The position numbers and the translations under genes are program-made. DNA of 42,500 bases from Prorocentrum cordatum (taxonomy: Eukaryota > Sar > Dinophyceae > Prorocentrales > Prorocentraceae). Within the stretch, counting starts at the first letter, position 1, and the number at the start of each line of letters is the position of its first letter. The stretch lies in contig CAUYUJ010002077.1 in assembly GCA_963575745.1 (NCBI GenBank), positions 1-42,500 of the forward strand, written 5' to 3'. The notes under the pieces were generated by a model. It had not been told where the DNA came from and did not search any database. It was given only the letters and a program-made list of their open reading frames with translations. Below, one piece after another: positions 1-10,763 of the stretch.

Positions 1-2670
1 GGGCCTTCGGTGGAGCTCCCTATGGGGCTACGAAACGCTGCCCTGGGTGGGGGAACCGCATGCGAACACCCCCACTGGGGCCTTCGGTGGAGCTCCCTAT
101 GGGGCCACGAAACGCTGCCCTGGGTGGAAAAGCGCATGCCGAACTGCGCCACGGGGGCTTTTCGGTCTGGACTCCCCATGGGGCCACGAACGCTGGCCCT
201 GGGGTGCGGGCACGCTATGCGAGGGCAGCCACTGGGGGCCCTCCGGTGGAAGCTCCCCGAAATGGGCCACGAAACGCTGCCCTGGGTGGGGGAAATCCGC
301 ATGCGGCGAGCAGCCACTGGGCCGTTCGTGTGAGCCCCCTATGGGCCACGAAGCGCTGCCCCTGGGTGGGGAACCGCATGCGAACACCCCACTGGGGCCT
401 ATTCGTGGAGCTCCTTGTGGGGCCAGCAAACGCTGCCCTGGGTGGGGGAACCGCTTGCAACTGCGCCACTGGGGCCTTCGGTGGAGCTCCATGGTGCCAT
501 CGAAGCCTGCCCCTGGGTGGGGACAAAACGCAAATGCGAACTGGCCGCCACGGGGGCCTTCGGGGAGCTCCCCATGGGCCACGAAACGCTGCCCTGGGTG
601 GGGGAACCGCATGCGAACTGCGCCTCTGGGGCCTTCGGTGGAGCTCCCTATGGTGCCACGAAACGCTGCCCTGGGTGGAAAAAGCGCATGCGAACTGCGC
701 CACGGGGGCTTTCGGTGGAGCTCCCCATGGGGCCACGAAGCGCTGCCCTGGGTGGGGGAACCGCATGCGAGGGCAGCCACTGGGGCCTCCGGTGGAGCTC
801 CCTATGGGGCCACGAAACGCTGCCCTGGGTGGGGGAACCGCATGCGAACACCCCCACTGGGGCCTTCGGTGGAGCTCCCTATGGGGCTACGAAGCGCTGC
901 CCTGGGTGGGGAACCGCATGCGAACACCCCCACTGGGGCCTTCGGTGGAGCTCCCTATGGGGCCACGAAACGCTGCCCTGGGTGGGGGAACCGCTTGCGA
1001 ACACCCCCACTGGGGCCTTCGGTGGAGCTCCCTATGGGGCTACGAAACGCTGCCCTGGGTGGGGGAACCGCATGCGAACACCCCCACTGGGGCCTTCGGT
1101 GGAGCTCCCTATGGGGCTACGAAACGCTGCCCTGGGTGGGGGAACCGCATGCGAACACGCCCACTGGGGCCTTCGGTGGAGCTCCCTATGGGGCCACGAA
1201 ACGCTGCCCTGGGTGGGGGAACCGCACGCGAACACCCCCACTGGGGCCTTCGGTGGAGCTCCCTATGGGGCCACGAAACGCTGCCCTGGGTGGGGGAACC
1301 GCATGCGAACACCCCCACTGGGGCCTTCGGTGGAGCTCCCTATGGGGCCACGAAACGCTGCCCTGGGTGGGAACCGCATGCGAACACCCCCACTGGGGCC
1401 TTCGGTGGAGCTCCCTATGGGGCTACGAAACGCTGCCCTGGGTGGGGGAACCGCATGCGAACACCCCCACTGGGGCCTTCGGTGGAGCTCCCTATGGGGC
1501 CACGAAACGCTGCCCTGGGTGGGGGAACCGCATGCGAACACCCCCACTGGGCCTTCGGTGGAGCTCCCTATGGGGCTACGAAACGCTGCCCTGGGTGGGG
1601 GAACCGCATGCGAACACCCCCACTGGGGCCTTCGGTGGAGCTCCCTATGGGGCTACGAAACGCTGCCCTGGGTGGGGGAACCGCATGCGAACACCCCCAC
1701 TGGGGCCTTCGGTGGAGCTCCCTATGGGGCCACGAAACGCAGCCCTGGGTGAGGGAACCGCATGCGGGCTGTGCCACTGGGACCTTCGGTGGAGCTCCCT
1801 ATGGGGCCACGAGACGCTGCCCTGGGTGGGGGAACCGCATGCGGGCTGTGCCACTGGGACCTTCGGTGGAGCTCCCTATGGGGCCACGAAACGCTGACCT
1901 GGGTGGCGCTCTACCGAAATGTGGACACCCCCACTGGGGCCTTCGGTGGAGCTCCCTATGGGGCCACGAAACGCTGCCCTGGGTGGGGGAACCGCATGTG
2001 GACACCCCCACTGGGGCCTTCGGTGGAGCTCCCTAAGGGGCCACGAAACGCTGCCCTGGGTGGGGGAACCGCATGTGGACACCCCCACTGGGGCCTTCGG
2101 TGGAGCTCCCTATGGGGCCACGAAACGCTGCCCTGGGTGGGGGAACCGCATGTGGACTCCCCCACTGGGGCCTTCGGTGGAGCTCCCTATGGGGCCACGA
2201 AACGCTGCCCTGGGTGGGGGAACCGCATGTGGACACCCCCACTGGGGCCTTCGGTGGAGCTCCCTATGGGGCCACGAAACGCTGCCCTGGGTGGGGGAAC
2301 CGCATGCGAACACCCCCACTGGGGCCTTCGGTGGAGCTCCCTAGGGGGCCACGAAACGCTGCCCTGGGTGGGGGAACCGCATGCGAACACCCCCACTGGG
2401 GCCTTCGGTGGAGCTCCCTATGGGGCCACGAAACGCTGCCCTGGGTGGGGGAACCGCATGCGAACACCCCCACTGGGCCCTTCGGTGGAGCTCCCTATGG
2501 GGCCACGAAACGCTGCCCTGGGTGGGGGAACCGCATGCGACCCCCCCCACTGGGGCCTTCGGTGGAGCTCCCTATGGGGCCACGAAACGCTGCCCTGGGT
2601 GGGGGAACCGCATGCGAACACCCCCACTGGGGCCTTCGGTGGAGCTCCCTATGGGCTACGAAACGCGTGA
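1..2670. repeat. 77-bp satellite array, about 34 units
   Basis: Tandem units of 77 bp contain GGAGCTCC, CTATGGGGCCACGAAACG, CTGCCCTGGGTGGGGGAACC and GCATGCGAACACCCC. Units are heterogeneous in blocks. 1-780 is diverged, with indels and ACTGCGCCACGGGGGC variants. 780-1750 and 2240-2660 are nearly uniform. 1757-1870 carries a GCGGGCTGTGCCACTGGGAC variant, and 1918-2240 a GTGGACACCC variant. Because 77 is not a multiple of 3 and the unit has few stops, several frames on both strands stay open for long stretches. Those open frames are not genes. The array starts before the window. Confidence 0.97.
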
Positions 2671-3029
2671 GAGGTGTGCCGAGAGCAGAGGCAAGGAGGG
2701 GGAGGAGGAGGAGGAGAGGAGAGGAACGCGGGGCACCGTCTCTTCAAAACGAGGAACCCAACACCACAGAATGGTTGGGAAAGAAAACATATTTGTCGGT
2801 TGCTTTTTCCTCTTGCTGCCGTTTCGGGCTATTTTAGGGCCCCTTGTAGGACGCCAGTCCACTGGACCCACCAGCACCCCTCGAAAGTGGCGGCAGTTTC
2901 GCAGATCGCAGCCCCCCCTCCCCAGGGATGGCGAGGTCCAATCTGAGCCCCCATAGGACGTCACTCTGCTGGGCCCCCCTGCAGCCCTCGAACGTTGGCC
3001 CTTTTAGGGCTCATTTGGGCGCCAAGAAA
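2671..3029. other. non-repetitive stretch without a recognisable gene
   Basis: The satellite ends at about 2665 and passes into a short GGA-rich patch (2693-2725), then mixed sequence. Frames here are tails of the satellite frames. I see no conserved protein motif, RNA gene or terminal repeat. Confidence 0.5.
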
Positions 3030-3388
3030 AGTCAATAAGGGCCCCAGGAGGGCTCCAAGAAGGCCCCAAGAGGGCCTAAGAGTGGCGCCAAAGAGCCGCC
3101 AAGATGGCCCCCCACGGAATCCGGGGGAATCCTGATCCTAAGGATCCTAAGGGATCCCAAGGACCCTAAGGAATCCTAAGGATCCTAAGGAGTCCTAAGG
3201 AATCATAAGGAAGCCTAAGGAATCGAAGTACTTCTGAAGAAGAAAGAAATACTTCTGAAGAAGAAAGAAATACTTCTGAATAAGAAAAAAGTGCTTCTGA
3301 AGATCCCATGGTTGTAATTGGTCCCATGTATGGTTGCAATTCGCTCCGAACGGTTGGAATTGGGACCAGTCGGTTGCAATTCGTCCCC
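3030..3388. repeat. three adjoining short-period repeats
   Basis: 3030-3100 is a degenerate CCAAGAGGGCC block. 3125-3225 repeats a word of about 11 bp around CTAAGGATCC/CTAAGGAATC. 3229-3300 repeats the 21-mer ACTTCTGAAGAAGAAAGAAAT two to three times. 3306-3388 repeats GGTTGYAATTSG at a spacing of 19-21 bp, four copies. None codes for a plausible protein. Confidence 0.75.
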
Positions 3389-3503
3389 TTTCGGGGGGAG
3401 GGGCGGGGGGAGGAGGAGGGAGGGGGGTTTTGGGAGAGAGGGAGTGGGGGGGAGGGGAGAGAGGCAGGCCGGAGAGACGCGAGGAGCCACAACCACAGAT
3501 GGC

Positions 3504-3570
3504 CCCTCCTCCTCCTCCTCCTCCTCCTCCTCCTCCTCCTCCTCCTCCTCCTCCTCCTCCTCCGCCTCCT
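3504..3570. repeat. (CTC)n microsatellite
   Basis: This is an almost pure CTC/TCC trinucleotide tract ending in CTCCGCCTCCT. It gives runs of Pro, Ser or Leu on plus and of Glu or Arg on minus in overlapping frames, so long open frames here are artefacts. Confidence 0.95.
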
Positions 3571-3778
3571 CGCGATCCGTCTGGCCCCTATGGGCCGCCA
3601 GGCATAGCAGAAAACCGAAACCCCGACACAAACTGAATCCATAGTTTCTCTGATAGGGCAACCATGCTGCCCCCTCCACCAGGGGACGAGGAGGAGGAGA
3701 AGGAAGGGGGAGGCGGAGGGAAAAGGAAGAGGGAGGGAGAGATTGAGTTGAGAAAAGGGGAGGAGGGAAGGAGGGCGA

Positions 3779-4016
3779 CAGGTTGTTTCTGTGTCCAACT
3801 GGGGTTTTTTTGTGTCCCCGTTGGGTGTTTCTGTGTCCCGCGCCGCCCGGGGGTCCCCAGGATGAGTGTTTCTATGTCCGCTACGATGCCGTTCTAATGC
3901 GTTTCGTATTGTGCGACGAGACCCATCTTCTCGTGGAAATCAAACCGTTGTCCAATAGGGGAAACTTTTGCGTCCAGGATTTTGTGGACGCGGGACACTT
4001 TGGAGTTTCTGTGTCC
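3779..4016. repeat. degenerate GTGTTTCTGTGTCC repeat
   Basis: The word TTTCTGTGTCC or a near variant appears at about 3786, 3811, 3828, 3869 and 4004 with irregular spacing. The same word in inverse orientation forms the block at 6571-6690, so the two blocks bracket the 4.06-6.57 kb interval. Confidence 0.7.
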
Positions 4017-4061
4017 GCCACCTTGTGCTCTTGTGGCATCGTGTGTATGTCATGCTTGTGG

Positions 4062-4479
<418 letters not shown>

Positions 4480-4570
4480 CTAGGAGTTCAAAAGCGACGG
4501 GCCGGCATCCCCCAGATCTGCCACCAGACGCGTGGATCAGCCCTCCAGGGGGGGGTCGGCCTGAGGAAGG

Positions 4571-4620
4571 GGAGAAGGAGGAGGAGGAGGAGGAGGAGGA
4601 GGAGGAGGAGGAGGGGGAGG
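4571..4620. repeat. (GGA)n microsatellite
   Basis: Pure GGA/GAG tract, purine on the plus strand, followed by a short GATGACGACGATGACGATC stretch up to 4653. Confidence 0.93.
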
Positions 4621-4742
4621 GAGGCGAGGATGGATGACGACGATGACGATCAGATCAGTTGACTTGGGCGCCGGTCGACACGACGCAGAAGCCATGGGCA
4701 TGGCGGCCTGCAACCCCCAGCAGCCGTACGGCGCCACCAACG

Positions 4743-5190
4743 CGCAAGAATTACTGTAACTTTGTCTGGGCGACGGCCGGGGAGGGGGAATGGCGGAACT
4801 GCACCCTGCGACAACGAAAGGAGAGTTACTGTAACACCAGGCGCGGGACTGGGGCATGTGGCTCCAGCACGAGCGGCAGCGCATCGCAACGCCCGCGCGA
4901 GTTACTGTAACTCTGGGGCGTTCTCGCTCAAAGACACGGGACAAGTTATTGTAACATTGCATAAAACCAAAGCAAAACACAAACTCTGATGTTACAGTAA
5001 GACCACGGGACCGCAAATGTTACAGTAACTCCACGAAACGCAGAGAAATGTTACAGTAACGCCAGAAGGCGCAGCATTCCCAACAGACGCAATGTTTCAG
5101 TAACTCGACAGAACTGGCCTCCGGCATCGCGCCACCCGAAGCGGCGCGCAGCTTCCACCAGGACAGGGCGTTACAGTAGCAATTCTTGCG
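4743..5190. mobile_element. 448-bp inverted element with nine GTTACWGTAAC motifs
   Basis: The ends are inverted: CGCAAGAATTACTGTAAC at the left and GTTACAGTAGCAATTCTTGCG (written in two parts, GTTACAGTAGC then AATTCTTGCG) at the right. Between them lie nine copies of an 11-bp near-palindrome centred at 4755, 4830, 4906, 4950, 4996, 5024, 5055, 5099 and 5175. The first four have T in the centre and the last five have A, so orientation flips between 4950 and 4996. Spacings of 76 and 44 occur on both sides in mirror order. Several copies carry one or two substitutions (GTTATTGTAAC, GTTTCAGTAAC). No open frame inside looks real, and I see no target-site duplication. It could be a non-autonomous transposon with subterminal binding sites or a cluster of protein-binding dyads. 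Confidence 0.7.
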
Positions 5191-5454
5191 ATATCTCATC
5201 TTTGTTCAAGGCAAAGTCCTGCGGTACATATTTAAGTGCTTCGTCTGGCAGCGATGCGAAAAAGGATAAATCCTCTGGTCTGTTCTCGCAGCAACGCCCC
5301 TCAAGGAATGGAGAAACAGAGGAGACAACAAATGCGCAAAAACAGCGGACAAAGAGGAATCCTTACAGACACGTGCAAGGACACCAAAAAAACAAACGCA
5401 AAGGACACATGGAGGAGGGGAAGAAGGAGCGGCCCCGAGCATCCCCACATAAAG
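5191..5454. other. mixed sequence leading into the 22-bp array
   Basis: This is unique-looking sequence. The plus frames starting at 5202 and 5236 run on into the 22-bp array, so their length owes everything to the repeat. I recognise no domain in the about 80 residues before it. Confidence 0.45.
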
Positions 5455-6575
5455 GCTCTGTCGGGAAGTCCAAGAGGCTCTCTCGGGAAGTCCAAGAGGC
5501 TCTCTCGGGAAGTCCAAGAGGCTCTCTCGGGAAGTCCAAGAGGCTCTCTCGGGAAGTCCAAGAGGCTCTGTCGGGAAGTCCAAGAGGCTCTGTCGGGAAG
5601 TCCAAGAGGCTCTCTCGGGAAGTCCAAGAGGCTCTGTCGGGATCGGGAAGTCCAAGAGGCTCTCTCGGGAAGTCCAAGAGGCTCTCTCGGGAAGTCCAAG
5701 AGGCTCTCTCGGGAAGTCCAAGAGGCTCTCTCGGGAAGTCCAAGAGGCTCTCTCGGGAAGTCCAAGAAAGCTCTGTCGGGAAGTCCAAGAGGCTCTGTCG
5801 GGAAGTCCAAGAGGCTCTCTCGGGAAGTCCAAGAGGAAGTCCAAGAGGCTCTCTCGGGAAGTCCAAGAGGCTCTCTCGGGAAGTCCAAGAGGCTCTGTCG
5901 CTCAAGGAGGCTCTCAAGTCCAAGAGGCTCTCTCGGGAAGTCCAAGAGGCTCTCTCGGGAAGTCCAAGAGGCTCTCTCGGGAAGTCCAAGAGGCTCTGTC
6001 GGGAAGTCCAAGAGGCTCTGTCGGGAAGTCCAAGAGGCTCTGTCGGGAAGTCCAAGAGGCTCTCTCGGAAGTCCAAGAGGCTCTCTCGGGAAGTCCAAGA
6101 GCCTCCGTCGGGAAGTCCAAGAGGCTCTCGGGAAGTCCAAGAGGCTCTGTCGGAAGTCCAAGAGGCTCTCTCGGGAAGTCCAAGAGGCTCTCTCGGGAAG
6201 TCCAAGAGGCTCTGTCGGGAAGTCCAAGAGGCTCTGTCGGGAAGTCCAAGAGGCTCTGGGAAGTCGGGAAGTCCAAGAGGCTCTGTCGGGAAGTCCAAGA
6301 GGCTCTGTCGGGAAGTCCAAGAGGCTCTGTCGGGAAGTCCAAGAGGCTCTCTCGGGAAGTCCAAGAGGCTCTGTCGGGAAGTCCAAGAGGCTCTCTCGGG
6401 AAGTCCAAGAGGCTCTGTCGGGAAGTCCAAGAGGCTCTGTCGGGAAGTCCAAGAGGCTCTCTCGGGAAGTCCAAGAGGCTCTCTCGGGAAGTCCAAGAGG
6501 CTCTGTCGGGAAATCCAAGAGGCTCTCTCGGGAAGTCCAAGAGGCGCGCTCGGGAAGTCCAAGAGGCGCGCTGGG
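5455..6575. repeat. 22-bp tandem array, about 50 units
   Basis: The unit is GAAGTCCAAGAGGCTCTCTCGG with one dominant variable site (CTCTCTCGG or CTCTGTCGG). Both states alternate irregularly along the array. Partial or rearranged units occur at 5640, 5830-5840, 5898-5925, 6061, 6127 and 6256. A unit of 22 bp is 1 modulo 3, so all three frames are cycled through and frames on both strands stay open for more than 1 kb. The Ser/Lys/Arg-rich translations are not evidence of a gene. Confidence 0.97.
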
Positions 6576-6690
6576 ACACAGAAACTCCCAACCCAGACCC
6601 ACTGCAAGACACACATACACTGGGACACAGAAACACCCGATCTGGACACAGAAACACTCATCGAGGACACCGAAACCCCCATCTGGACAC
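6571..6690. repeat. GGGACACAGAAAC repeat, inverse of the 3.8-kb block
   Basis: The word GACACAGAAAC occurs at about 6575, 6624 and 6647, with variants GACACCGAAAC and GACACAAAATC to 6690. It is the reverse complement of the 3779-4016 motif and also shares the flanking AACACTCATC. Confidence 0.7.
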
Positions 6691-6954
6691 AAAATCACCT
6701 TTTCTCGGGAAGGAGGACGGGGGGGAGGAACGATCCTCAAGCGATCCCCTACGACTGCAATGGATTCTCTCCATTCCTCGGCGACGAAGCACTTTCAGAG
6801 GCGCCTCGCGCAGTCCCGCACGGGCACACGGCGGCTGAATTCCTCGGCCCGCCGATGGCGGTAGATCGGATGCCAGCCACGCTCAGAGGTCATCCCGCTC
6901 CTCCGCGTCATCCTCCCCGGCCACCTCGGCTGGAGTGCATACCTGGCGTAGGAG

Positions 6955-7310
6955 GCGGACGAGGACGAGGATAAAACGAGGACGAGGACGAGGACGATAA
7001 TGAGGATGAGCATGATGATGAGGATGATGGTGATGGCGATGGCGATGTTGTTGACGTTGACGTTGGCGTTGATGTTGACGCTGGTGGAGGTGGTGTTGGT
7101 ATTGGTGATGATGGCGATGCTGATGGCGATGCTGATGCTGATGCTGATGATGGTGATGCCGATGGTGATGACAATGCTGATGATGACGATGATGACGATG
7201 ATGATGATGATGATGATGATGATGCTGATGATGCTGATGATGATGTGGTAGATGATGACAATGGTGATGATGCTGATGCTGCTGATGATGCTGAAGATGA
7301 TGACACCCGC
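6955..7310. repeat. GAT/GAC-rich imperfect trinucleotide tract
   Basis: The tract moves from GACGAGGAC (6958-6990) to GATGCTGATG-type hexamers and pure GATGAT near 7195-7245. It reads as poly-Asp, poly-Met or poly-His-like in different frames. No gene is supported. Confidence 0.9.
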
Positions 7311-7901
7311 TCAACACCTTGGCACAGAGAATACACTGAGGGCCAGAACTCAGCAGAATCCCCTCCTCCTCCTCCTCCTCCACCTCCTCTTGCTCCTCCT
7401 GCTCCTTCAATGTCCTCCTCCTACCGCGTCCTCCCACTCATCCCTCTCCCCCTCTCCTGCTATTCGAACTGCGACCCTGAGAACGTAGCAAACCCTTGAA
7501 CCTTGGCTCCTCGTCCTACTCCTCCTCCTCTTCCTCCTCCATATTCACCTCCTCTTCGTCCTGGTCGTCCCGTTATGTTATGCAAGTCCATATAAGACGT
7601 TGGTGCCGGCGCTCCAAGCAAGAAGCGGGCAGACATGCAAGATGCTCAGCAACCCCCAGAATTTCTAGATGCCCGACCGCGGCATGGTTCCTCCTCCTGC
7701 TCCTCCTCATCCGCCTCTTCTCCTCCTCCCCTCGTCAGTCCTATCATGCTCATCCTCTCGCTCTCCTCCTCTCACTCCGTCCTCCCGGTCCCTATCTGTC
7801 TCTGCGCAGACGCAAGCAACTCAAATCGGAGAGCTAGACCACAACATTCTCAAGCTCTCTGTCTCTCTCGCTCGGTCTATCGTTCTTTATCGAAAGATGC
7901 G
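7311..7901. other. CT-rich sequence without a gene
   Basis: Pyrimidine-rich on plus, with short CTC/TCC runs at 7363-7400, 7510-7565 and 7685-7735 and CTCTCG at 7855-7880. Frames are Ser/Pro/Leu-rich and without recognisable domains. Confidence 0.5.
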
Positions 7902-7935
7902 GGGTGAATCCCACGTGAAACGGAGACCCCCCCTA

Positions 7936-8016
7936 CCGGGAAATCGATTTCGGTTTCGGGTTCGTGTCGTGCGCGCGTGCGGGCGAGGCGAAGCTGCGTG
8001 GGCGGGCGAAAGGAAT
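7936..8016 (+). repeat. left terminal inverted repeat of the fold-back element
   Basis: About 80 bp pairing with 10407-10480 at roughly 85 percent by eye. Weaker similarity seems to continue outward to about 7902 (GGGTGAATCCC...AACGGAGACC against the complement of 10490-10512), so the true end may lie outside this interval. Confidence 0.75.
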
Positions 8017-8225
8017 TCCTCCTGTGGCTGGGCCGGGCCGGATTCAATGTTTCTCCTCCGGCGGCCGGTGGCCCGCGGTGTCCCGCCGGTGTCCCGCTGG
8101 TGTCCCGCTGGTGTCCCGAAATCCTCCTGTGGCTGGGCCGCGGCCGCACCAAACTGTTCTCCTCCGGCGGCCGGTGGCCCGCGGTGTCCCACCGCGGTGT
8201 CCCGCTGGTGTCCCGCCAGTGTCCC
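8016..8225 (+). repeat. two copies of a unit of about 105 bp, left arm
   Basis: TCCTCCTGTGGCTGGGCCG...CTCCTCCGGCGGCCGGTGG occurs at 8016 and 8118. Each copy is followed by GTGTCCCGC repeats. Reverse-complemented units of the right arm (9530-10400) align to this unit, supporting homology of the arms. Confidence 0.65.
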
Positions 8226-8552
8226 GCCGGTGTCCCGTGGTGTCCCGTGGTGTCCCGTTGAGTGAGATCGATAGTGAGATCGATAGTGAGATCGATGAGG
8301 TGTCCCAATGTGTCCTTTGGTGTCCTATGGTGTCCCGTTGAGTGAGATCGATGGTGAGATCGATAGTGCGACCGATAATGAGATCGAGAGATGTCCCGCG
8401 GTGTCCCGTGGTGTCCCGTTGAGTGAGATCGATAGTGAGATCGACAAATGTCCCGTGGTGTCCCGTGGTGTCCCGCTGAATGAGATCGATCGTGAGATCG
8501 ACTGAGACAGATGTTGGTTCCCCCCCCTTCCTTCCCCCCCATAACCTCCTTA

Positions 8553-8604
8553 TCACCCGAAGGGTGGTCGTATAGGTATGCATTTACGACCACCCTTCGG
8601 GTGA
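8553..8604. other. perfect 20-bp hairpin at the fold-back centre
   Basis: TCACCCGAAGGGTGGTCGTA (8553-8572) and its exact reverse complement (8585-8604) enclose a 12-nt loop. The palindrome continues imperfectly outward through C-rich and G-rich flanks to GTTGGT (8513) and ACCAAC (8638). It would extrude readily as a cruciform. Confidence 0.9.
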
Positions 8605-9529
8605 GAAGAAGGTTGTGTGGAGGGGAGGGGTGGGGCACCAACATCTGACTCCATCGATCTCACTATCGATCTCACTCAGCGGGAAACCACGGGACACCAC
8701 GGGACACCACGGGACACTTGTCGATCTCACTATCGGTCTCACTGTCGATCCAACTCAACGGGACACCACGGGACACCACGGGCCACCACGGGACACCGCG
8801 GGACACAGAGGGACACCTCTCGATCCCACTTTCGATCTCACTATTGATCTAACTCAACGGGACACCATAGGACACCACAAGACACCACGGGACACCACGG
8901 GACACCTCATCGATCTCACTATCGATCTCACTATCAATCTCACTCAACGGGACACCACGGGACACCAGTAGATCTCACTATCGATCTCACTTCTTGGGGC
9001 ACCACGGGACACCACGGGACACCTCGGGGCACCACATCGATCTCAGTATCGATCTGAGTATCGATCTCAAAATCGATCTCACGATCGATCTCACTCAACG
9101 GAACACCACGGGACACCACGGGTTCCTTGTCGATCTCACCATCGGTCTCACTGTCGATCTCACTCAACGGGACACATCGGGACACCACGAGACCCCATGG
9201 GCCTCCACGGGACACCGCGGGACACCTCTCGATCTCACTATCGATCTCACTCAACGGGACACCATAGGACACCACAGGACACGACGGGACACCACGGGAC
9301 ACCTCATCGATCTCACTATCGATCTCACTATCGATCTCACTCATCGGGACACCACGGGACACCAAAAGATCTCACTATCGATCTCACTTCTTGGGACACC
9401 ACGGGACACTTCGGGGCATCACATCGATCTCAGTATCGATCTCAGTATCGATCTCACTATCGATCTAACTCAACGGGACACCACGAGACACAACGGGACA
9501 CCGCAGGACACCGCGGGACACCGCGAGCC

Positions 9530-10400
9530 ACCGCCAGACGGACGGACGGACGGGGGAGAATCATTTGTCTTCACTTCGCCCTAGCAACGGCGGACACCAC
9601 GGGACACCACGGGACACCATGGAACACCGCGGGACACCGCGAGCCACCGCCGGACGGACGGACGGACGGGGGGGGAATCATTTGTCTTCACGTCGCCCTA
9701 GCAACGGCGGACACCACGGGACATCACGGGACACCACGGGAAACCACGGGACAACACGGGACACCGCGAGCCACCGCCGGACGGACGGACGGACGGGGGA
9801 GAATAATTTGTCTTCACTTCGCCCTAGCAACGGCGGTCACCACTGGACACCACGGGACACCACTGGACACCGCGGGACACCGCTGGACACTGCCAGACGG
9901 ACGGACGGACGGACGGGGGAGAATCATTTGTCTTCACTTCGCCCTAGTAACGGCGGACACCACGGGACACCACGGGACACCACGGGACACCGCGGGACAC
10001 CGCGAGCCTCCGCCGGACGGACGGACGGACGGGGGAGAATCATTTGTCTTCACTTCGCCCTAGCAACGGCGGACACCACGGGGAACCACGGGACACCACG
10101 GGACGCCACGGGACACCGCGGGACACCGCGAGCCTCCGCCGGACGGACGGACGGACGGGGGAGAATCATTTGTCTTCACTTCGCCCTAGCAACGGCGGAC
10201 ACCACGGGGAACCACGGGACACCACGGGACGCCACGGGACACCGCGGGACACCGCGAGCCTCCGCCGGACGGACGGACGGACGGGGGAGAATCATTTGTC
10301 TTCACTTCGCCCTAGCAACGGCGGACACCGCGAGCCACCGCCACCGACGGACGGACGGACGGGGGAGAATCATTTGTCTTCACTTCGCCCTAGCAACGGC
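9530..10400. repeat. eight tandem units in the right arm of the fold-back element
   Basis: Each unit holds (GGAC)n, then GGGGGAGAATCATTTGTCTT, then CACTTCGCCCTAGCAACGGCGG, followed by CACCACGGGACACC repeats. Units recur every 115-125 bp, with a short last one of about 80 bp. Plus-strand frames across it are repeat artefacts. Confidence 0.9.
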
Positions 10401-10406
10401 GGGTTC

Positions 10407-10480
10407 ATTCCTGTCGCGCGCCCACGCAGCTTTGTCTCGCCCGCACGCACGACACGAACGAAACGAAACGATTTCCCGGC
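10407..10480 (-). repeat. right terminal inverted repeat of the fold-back element
   Basis: This is the reverse complement of the left terminus. CTGTCGCGCGCCCACGCAGC, then CTCGCCCGCACGCACGACAC, then CGATTTCCCGG pair with 7936-8016. Confidence 0.75.
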
Positions 10481-10593
10481 TGTGGGTCGCCGTTCCAATG
10501 CGATCCCACTCCCCCACCTCCGATATATGTATGTCGGTGTGTATATATCTGTATGTACTGATATGTATATCCATAGATCAGCCCCATTCAGGA

Positions 10594-10720
10594 CGGGAGT
10601 GGTTTGACGAACTTCCTCTTCCATCTTCCCCTCTTCTCCTTCGGTGAAGGGCTTCCGCTCGCTCCGTCCCCTCCCCCTGGGTCTGGACAGAGCCTCTCGC
10701 GAGGGGCCAGAGCACCCAAG
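10594..10720 (+). repeat. dispersed leader repeat, copy 1
   Basis: GAGTGGTTTGACGA, then CTTCTCCTTCGGTGAAG and CCCTCCCCCTGGGTCTGGA, match in the same order a segment at 41161-41270. Both copies are followed within a few hundred bases by AAGAGGCCCC blocks, so this may be a conserved part of a larger dispersed repeat. Short ATATGTATGT-type AT-rich sequence lies just before it (10520-10575). Confidence 0.6.
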
Positions 10721-10763
10721 ATGGCGACGGCGAGGAGCCCAACCTCACTGTTGTTACTAAAAA

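Larger units (their letters stand above)
7936..10482. mobile_element. fold-back element with tandemly repeated inverted arms
   Basis: The outer ends are inverted copies of one another: 7936-8016 (CCGGGAAATCG, then TTCGTGTCGTGCGCGCGTGC, then AAGCTGCGTGGGCG) matches the reverse complement of 10407-10480. The inner arms are also collinear. 8233-8520 aligns through its whole length with the reverse complement of about 8640-8975, including the order of the GTGTCCCG and AGTGAGATCGAT blocks. The centre is a perfect hairpin. The right arm (about 1.9 kb) is longer than the left (about 0.64 kb), because of a 397-bp tandem duplication (8905 versus 9302) and eight copies of a unit of about 120 bp. Long inverted arms made of tandem repeats are the hallmark of fold-back transposons. 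No transposase frame is present, and I could not fix a target-site duplication. Confidence 0.8.

Noticed and set aside
47-2837. Long plus-strand frames (up to 658 codons) as a protein gene
   Set aside because: They are produced by the 77-bp repeat, which is open in several frames and on both strands. Small indels shift the reading between units without harm.
5202-6974. 590-codon Ser/Lys/Arg-rich protein, for example a nuclear basic protein
   Set aside because: It is a translation of the 22-bp array. Equivalent frames exist on both strands.
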